Origin: Bacteroidota bacterium
GTDB taxonomy: Bacteria > Bacteroidota > Bacteroidia > Flavobacteriales > Flavobacteriaceae
Assembly: GCA_023427845.1 (NCBI GenBank)
Contig: JAEYZX010000168.1
Span: 1-9,704, forward strand
Direction of reading: 5' to 3'
Length of the DNA stretch: 9,704 bases
The notes under the pieces are model-generated. The model searched no databases and was not told where the DNA came from. It saw only the letters and a program-made list of their open reading frames with translations. The number at the start of each line of letters is the position of its first letter. Within the stretch, counting starts at the first letter, position 1. Of the stretch, positions 7,510-9,704 are shown piece after piece. The position numbers and the translations under genes were made by a program.

Positions 7510-8466
7510 TCAATGAAACTGTACGGTCGAACCTTTTTCATTGACCTCAATTGTAACTGTCTTTCCAAAAATCATCGCACGGTTATCCTTTAAATGTCCT
7601 GCCGGAAAGTTATAGATTATTGGGAAATCATAATCTTTTAGGACATCCTGTATGATTTCGAGTGCATCTTTTCCCCACGGGATTTCGTTGTCGTTCATGC
7701 TTGTCATTCCGCCGATCACGACAGCTTTGAGTCCGTCGAAGTAACCGTTACGTTTAAGGTTCATCATCATCCTGTCGATATGGTACAGGTATTCGTCAAG
7801 GTCTTCAATAAAGAGGATTTTATCTTTATAATCAATTTCCGATTTGGACCCCAGTATCGAATAGAGAACCGATAAGTTGCCGCCAACAAGTTCACCACTC
7901 GCAGTTCCGGGTTTATTGAATGGATGTGGCGCCATCTTATAATCGAGTTTTTCGCCGAATAACGCACGTCGCAAACTTTCTTTTGCAGCAGGGGTTGCGG
8001 TTGCGGAACTTAGTGCCATCATGCCGTGAATAGTTTCGACATTCATGTTGTTCAGGTGACTGTGCAGCACGGTAACATCGCTAAAACCAATTATCCATTT
8101 CGGTTTCTTTTTAAAATTGGTAAAGTTTACGCGGTCGATAATCCGCACTGTACCATATCCGCCTTTTGCTGCCCAAACCGCTTTCACGGAAGGATCGTCG
8201 AGCATTTCCTGCAGATCGGTCGCACGTTGCCAGTCGGCACCCGCCAATTGGTTTTCGGATTTTCCGATTGTTTTTCCGATTTTGACATTCAGTCCCCAGC
8301 TCTCAAGCAGGCTGATTGCGGGCTGAAGCGACGATAACTCTATTTTTCGGGCGGTAGCTATGATTCCGACTGTGTCTCCTTTTTTTAAAAATTCCGGTGT
8401 GATCATGTTTCGTTGTGCGTGTATTTGTATGGTGAAGAAAAGAATTGATAACGTGAGGTATTTCAT
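7510..8466 (-). CDS. ldcA: LD-carboxypeptidase, peptidase family S66, with signal peptide
   Basis: S66 peptidases remove the terminal D-alanine from murein tetrapeptides (an L,D bond) during peptidoglycan recycling or remodelling. The product is 318 residues. The catalytic triad is readable: Ser129 in GFSDVT (nucleophile elbow), Glu221 in FIEDLDEYLYHIDR, and His291 in FPAGHLKDN. The GDTVGIIATA segment (30-39), the AAKGGYG loop (99-105) and GELVGGNLSVL (191-201) are also typical. Residues 1-17 look like a Sec signal peptide (Met-Lys, a hydrophobic run, IHA before Gln18), so this copy is probably periplasmic. A start at Met21 would give the cytoplasmic form usual for the well-studied enzymes, but the upstream stretch is in frame and looks like a real signal. 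It is followed by yraN, and divergent from metG across a spacer with a structured element. Some S66 members instead cleave microcin-like substrates (MccF type), which sequence alone does not exclude. Confidence 0.93.
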   Translation of the reverse strand: MKYLTLSILFFTIQIHAQRNMITPEFLKKGDTVGIIATARKIELSSLQPAISLLESWGLNVKIGKTIGKSENQLAGADWQRATDLQEMLDDPSVKAVWAAKGGYGTVRIIDRVNFTNFKKKPKWIIGFSDVTVLHSHLNNMNVETIHGMMALSSATATPAAKESLRRALFGEKLDYKMAPHPFNKPGTASGELVGGNLSVLYSILGSKSEIDYKDKILFIEDLDEYLYHIDRMMMNLKRNGYFDGLKAVVIGGMTSMNDNEIPWGKDALEIIQDVLKDYDFPIIYNFPAGHLKDNRAMIFGKTVTIEVNEKGSTVQFH

Positions 8467-8486
8467 TCGCGGTTTATGTTGTTCTA

Positions 8487-8494
8487 CAAATATA
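8487..8494 (-). promoter_or_regulatory. Candidate -7 element for ldcA-yraN
   Basis: The minus-strand sequence TATATTTG matches TAnnTTTG exactly and ends 20 bases before the ldcA ATG. The region 17-23 bases upstream is GC-rich and falls inside the structured element, with no TTG, so the -33 box is unclear. Confidence 0.45.
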
Positions 8495-8505
8495 ATTGAA
8501 ATTCC

Positions 8506-8589
8506 GAAGCCCTAGCCCCGATGGCGGCGGTATCCTTTTTGCCGCTTCTTTAGCGGTGAAAAGATAGAGCCAACAGCGGGATTGGCTTC
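8506..8589 (+). ncRNA. Structured intergenic element, candidate Flavo-1 RNA
   Basis: A nested set of helices can be read directly. The outer stem is GAAGCC (8506-8511) with GGCTTC (8584-8589). Next come CCCG (8517-8520) with CGGG (8577-8580), GGC (8523-8525) with GCC (8569-8571), and ATC plus TTTT (8532-8539, one C bulged) with AAAAGAT (8559-8565). The terminal hairpin is GCCGCT (8541-8546) with AGCGGT (8552-8557), closed with one G-U pair around a TCTTT loop. The conserved-looking strings AGCCCCGATGG, GGTATCCTTTT, GAAAAGATA and CAGCGGGATT match an element I remember as common between genes in flavobacterial genomes, which I believe is the Flavo-1 RNA family. No function is established. Strand is inferred from the recalled orientation; the fold would also form on the other strand. 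The family name rests on memory, while the fold is seen. Confidence 0.65.
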
Positions 8590-8623
8590 AAATAAAAAAC
8601 AAAAAACTGTCGCCGCTATTGCT

Positions 8624-8631
8624 TATTTTTG
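8624..8631 (+). promoter_or_regulatory. Candidate -7 element for metG
   Basis: TATTTTTG matches TAnnTTTG and ends 18 bases before the metG ATG. No TTG is found at the usual -33 distance. If used, transcription would start downstream of the structured element, so that element would not be part of the metG leader. Confidence 0.4.
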
Positions 8632-8649
8632 CTGTCAATTATTACAATT

Positions 8650-9704
8650 ATGTTTAAAAGATACACGGTTACGGCGGCGCTTCCTTATACGAACGGACCC
8701 ATTCATATTGGCCATTTGGCGGGTGTTTATGTGCCATCGGATATTTACTCACGTTATTTAAGGCTGCAGGGCCACGATGTTGCGTTCATTTGCGGAAGTG
8801 ATGAACACGGAGTTGCGATTTCGATGAAAGCCAAAAAAGAAGGCATCACGCCGCAGCAGGTTATCGACAAATATGACGGAATCATCAGGAAATCGTTCGT
8901 TGATTTTGGAATTTCATTTGATAATTATTCTCGAACGTCTTCTAAAATCCATCACGACACCGCATCGGAATTTTTTCGGAAGTTGTATGACGAAGGAAAA
9001 TTCATAGAGGAAGTTACCGAGCAGCTGTATGATGCTAAAGCGGAGCAGTTCCTTGCAGATAGGTTCGTTATTGGCACTTGCCCGAAATGTTCAAATCCCG
9101 AAGCGTACGGCGATCAGTGTGAAAGTTGCGGATCGACGTTGAATGCTACCGATTTGATCAATCCGAAATCGACTATTACGGGTGAAACACCAATATTAAA
9201 ATCAACCAAGCACTGGTTTTTGCCGCTTGATCAATACGACGCGTTTTTGCGGGAGTGGATTTTAGCCGGGCATAAAAATGACTGGAAACCCAATGTTTAC
9301 GGTCAGGTGAAATCGTGGCTTGAGGACGGACTCAAACCGCGCGCCGTAACCCGCGACCTCGATTGGGGAATCGATGTCCCGGTTGAAGGTGCCGCAGGTA
9401 AGAAGCTCTATGTTTGGTTTGATGCGCCAATTGGTTATATCTCATCAACAAAAGAATGGGCGGCCCGCGAAGGCAGGGATTGGGAACCATACTGGAAAAG
9501 TGCCGACACCAAGCTTGTGCATTTTATTGGAAAAGACAATATCGTTTTTCATTGCGTGATTTTTCCTGCAATGCTGAAGGCCGAAGGCTCATATATTTTA
9601 CCCGACAATGTTCCGGCAAATGAGTTTTTGAATCTTGAAGGAAATAAATTGTCGACGTCCAAGAATTGGGCGGTTTGGCTTCATGAATACCTCGAAGATT
9701 TTCC
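8650..9704 (+). CDS. metG: Methionyl-tRNA synthetase, N-terminal part (cut by window edge)
   Basis: This class I aminoacyl-tRNA synthetase charges tRNA-Met, including the initiator tRNA, with methionine in the cytoplasm. The frame opens at ATG 8650 and stays open to the right edge, giving 351 residues; full bacteroidotal enzymes are roughly 680-690 residues from memory. Seen: the ATP-binding motif HIGH (19-22) in LPYTNGPIHIGHLAG, CGSDEHG (48-54) of the methionine site, a double Cys-pair zinc knuckle in the connective peptide (Cys144, Cys147, Cys157, Cys160), YVWFDAPIGYISS in the catalytic core, and the second signature in the variant form KLSTS (333-337), followed by KNWAVW. This variant is normal for the lineage and not a defect. 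The anticodon-binding domain and any C-terminal tRNA-binding domain lie outside the window. It is divergent from ldcA, with the candidate Flavo-1 element between them. Confidence 0.97.
   Translation, partial: MFKRYTVTAALPYTNGPIHIGHLAGVYVPSDIYSRYLRLQGHDVAFICGSDEHGVAISMKAKKEGITPQQVIDKYDGIIRKSFVDFGISFDNYSRTSSKIHHDTASEFFRKLYDEGKFIEEVTEQLYDAKAEQFLADRFVIGTCPKCSNPEAYGDQCESCGSTLNATDLINPKSTITGETPILKSTKHWFLPLDQYDAFLREWILAGHKNDWKPNVYGQVKSWLEDGLKPRAVTRDLDWGIDVPVEGAAGKKLYVWFDAPIGYISSTKEWAAREGRDWEPYWKSADTKLVHFIGKDNIVFHCVIFPAMLKAEGSYILPDNVPANEFLNLEGNKLSTSKNWAVWLHEYLEDF

Noticed and set aside
7460..7513. TTG start for yraN adding 18 residues
   Set aside because: YraN-family proteins begin a few residues before the HNxLGxxGE motif; the ATG at 7457-7459 matches this and the added residues have no family counterpart.
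9374..9559. 61-codon open frame on the plus strand
   Set aside because: It is out of frame within metG, whose long uninterrupted frame carries all the synthetase motifs.
9646..9660. KLSTS instead of KMSKS in MetG, as a sign of a defective enzyme
   Set aside because: This variant is usual in bacteroidotal methionyl-tRNA synthetases as I recall them, and the rest of the enzyme is intact up to the edge.
1..9704. Mobile element, CRISPR array, toxin-antitoxin or defence locus
   Set aside because: I found no regularly spaced repeats, transposase or integrase motifs, tRNA-linked att sites or small paired genes; all long frames are explained by housekeeping or envelope genes.

Overview
The window looks like ordinary chromosome from a member of the Flavobacteriaceae (Bacteroidota), probably Flavobacterium or a close relative. 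The reasons are: promoter -7 elements of the form TAnnTTTG, no Shine-Dalgarno-like sites before the starts examined, a secreted protease with a type IX secretion (T9SS) C-terminal sorting domain, a short-chain-dehydrogenase-type L-threonine 3-dehydrogenase closely resembling Flavobacterium enzymes as I remember them, and an intergenic structured element of the kind found throughout flavobacterial genomes. I see no transposase, phage gene, integrase, tRNA, rRNA or CRISPR array. Gene density is high and no gene-free stretch reaches 300 bases.

Layout. (1) 1-671, minus strand: N-terminal 223 residues of L-threonine 3-dehydrogenase, cut by the left edge. (2) About 672-791: a divergent promoter region with a TAnnTTTG element facing each way and a 7-bp inverted repeat. 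(3) 792-4743, plus strand: a small lipoprotein of unknown function overlapping by 8 bases the gene for the transcription-repair coupling factor Mfd, which appears to start at TTG. (4) 4828-4851: a strong hairpin terminator serving two convergent genes. (5) 4867-7023, minus strand: a 718-residue secreted zinc metalloprotease (propeptide, HExxHxxGxxH catalytic domain, fibronectin III, CUB-like domain, T9SS sorting domain) behind a good promoter. (6) 7100-8466, minus strand: an S66 LD-carboxypeptidase with its own signal peptide, then a YraN-family nuclease-fold protein. (7) 8467-8649: a divergent spacer holding a nested, strongly paired element (8506-8589) that I assign tentatively to the Flavo-1 RNA family, plus candidate promoters facing both ways. 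(8) 8650-9704, plus strand: the first 351 residues of methionyl-tRNA synthetase, cut by the right edge.

Functionally this is a mix of housekeeping and envelope genes rather than one pathway: threonine catabolism, transcription-coupled repair, extracellular proteolysis, murein peptide trimming or recycling, a YraN protein of unsettled role, and tRNA charging. I found no convincing new multi-gene system. The points most worth a second look are the structured element before metG, the unknown lipoprotein coupled to mfd with a possible surface-export signal, the TTG start of mfd, the exported form of the LD-carboxypeptidase, and the inverted repeat in the tdh promoter.
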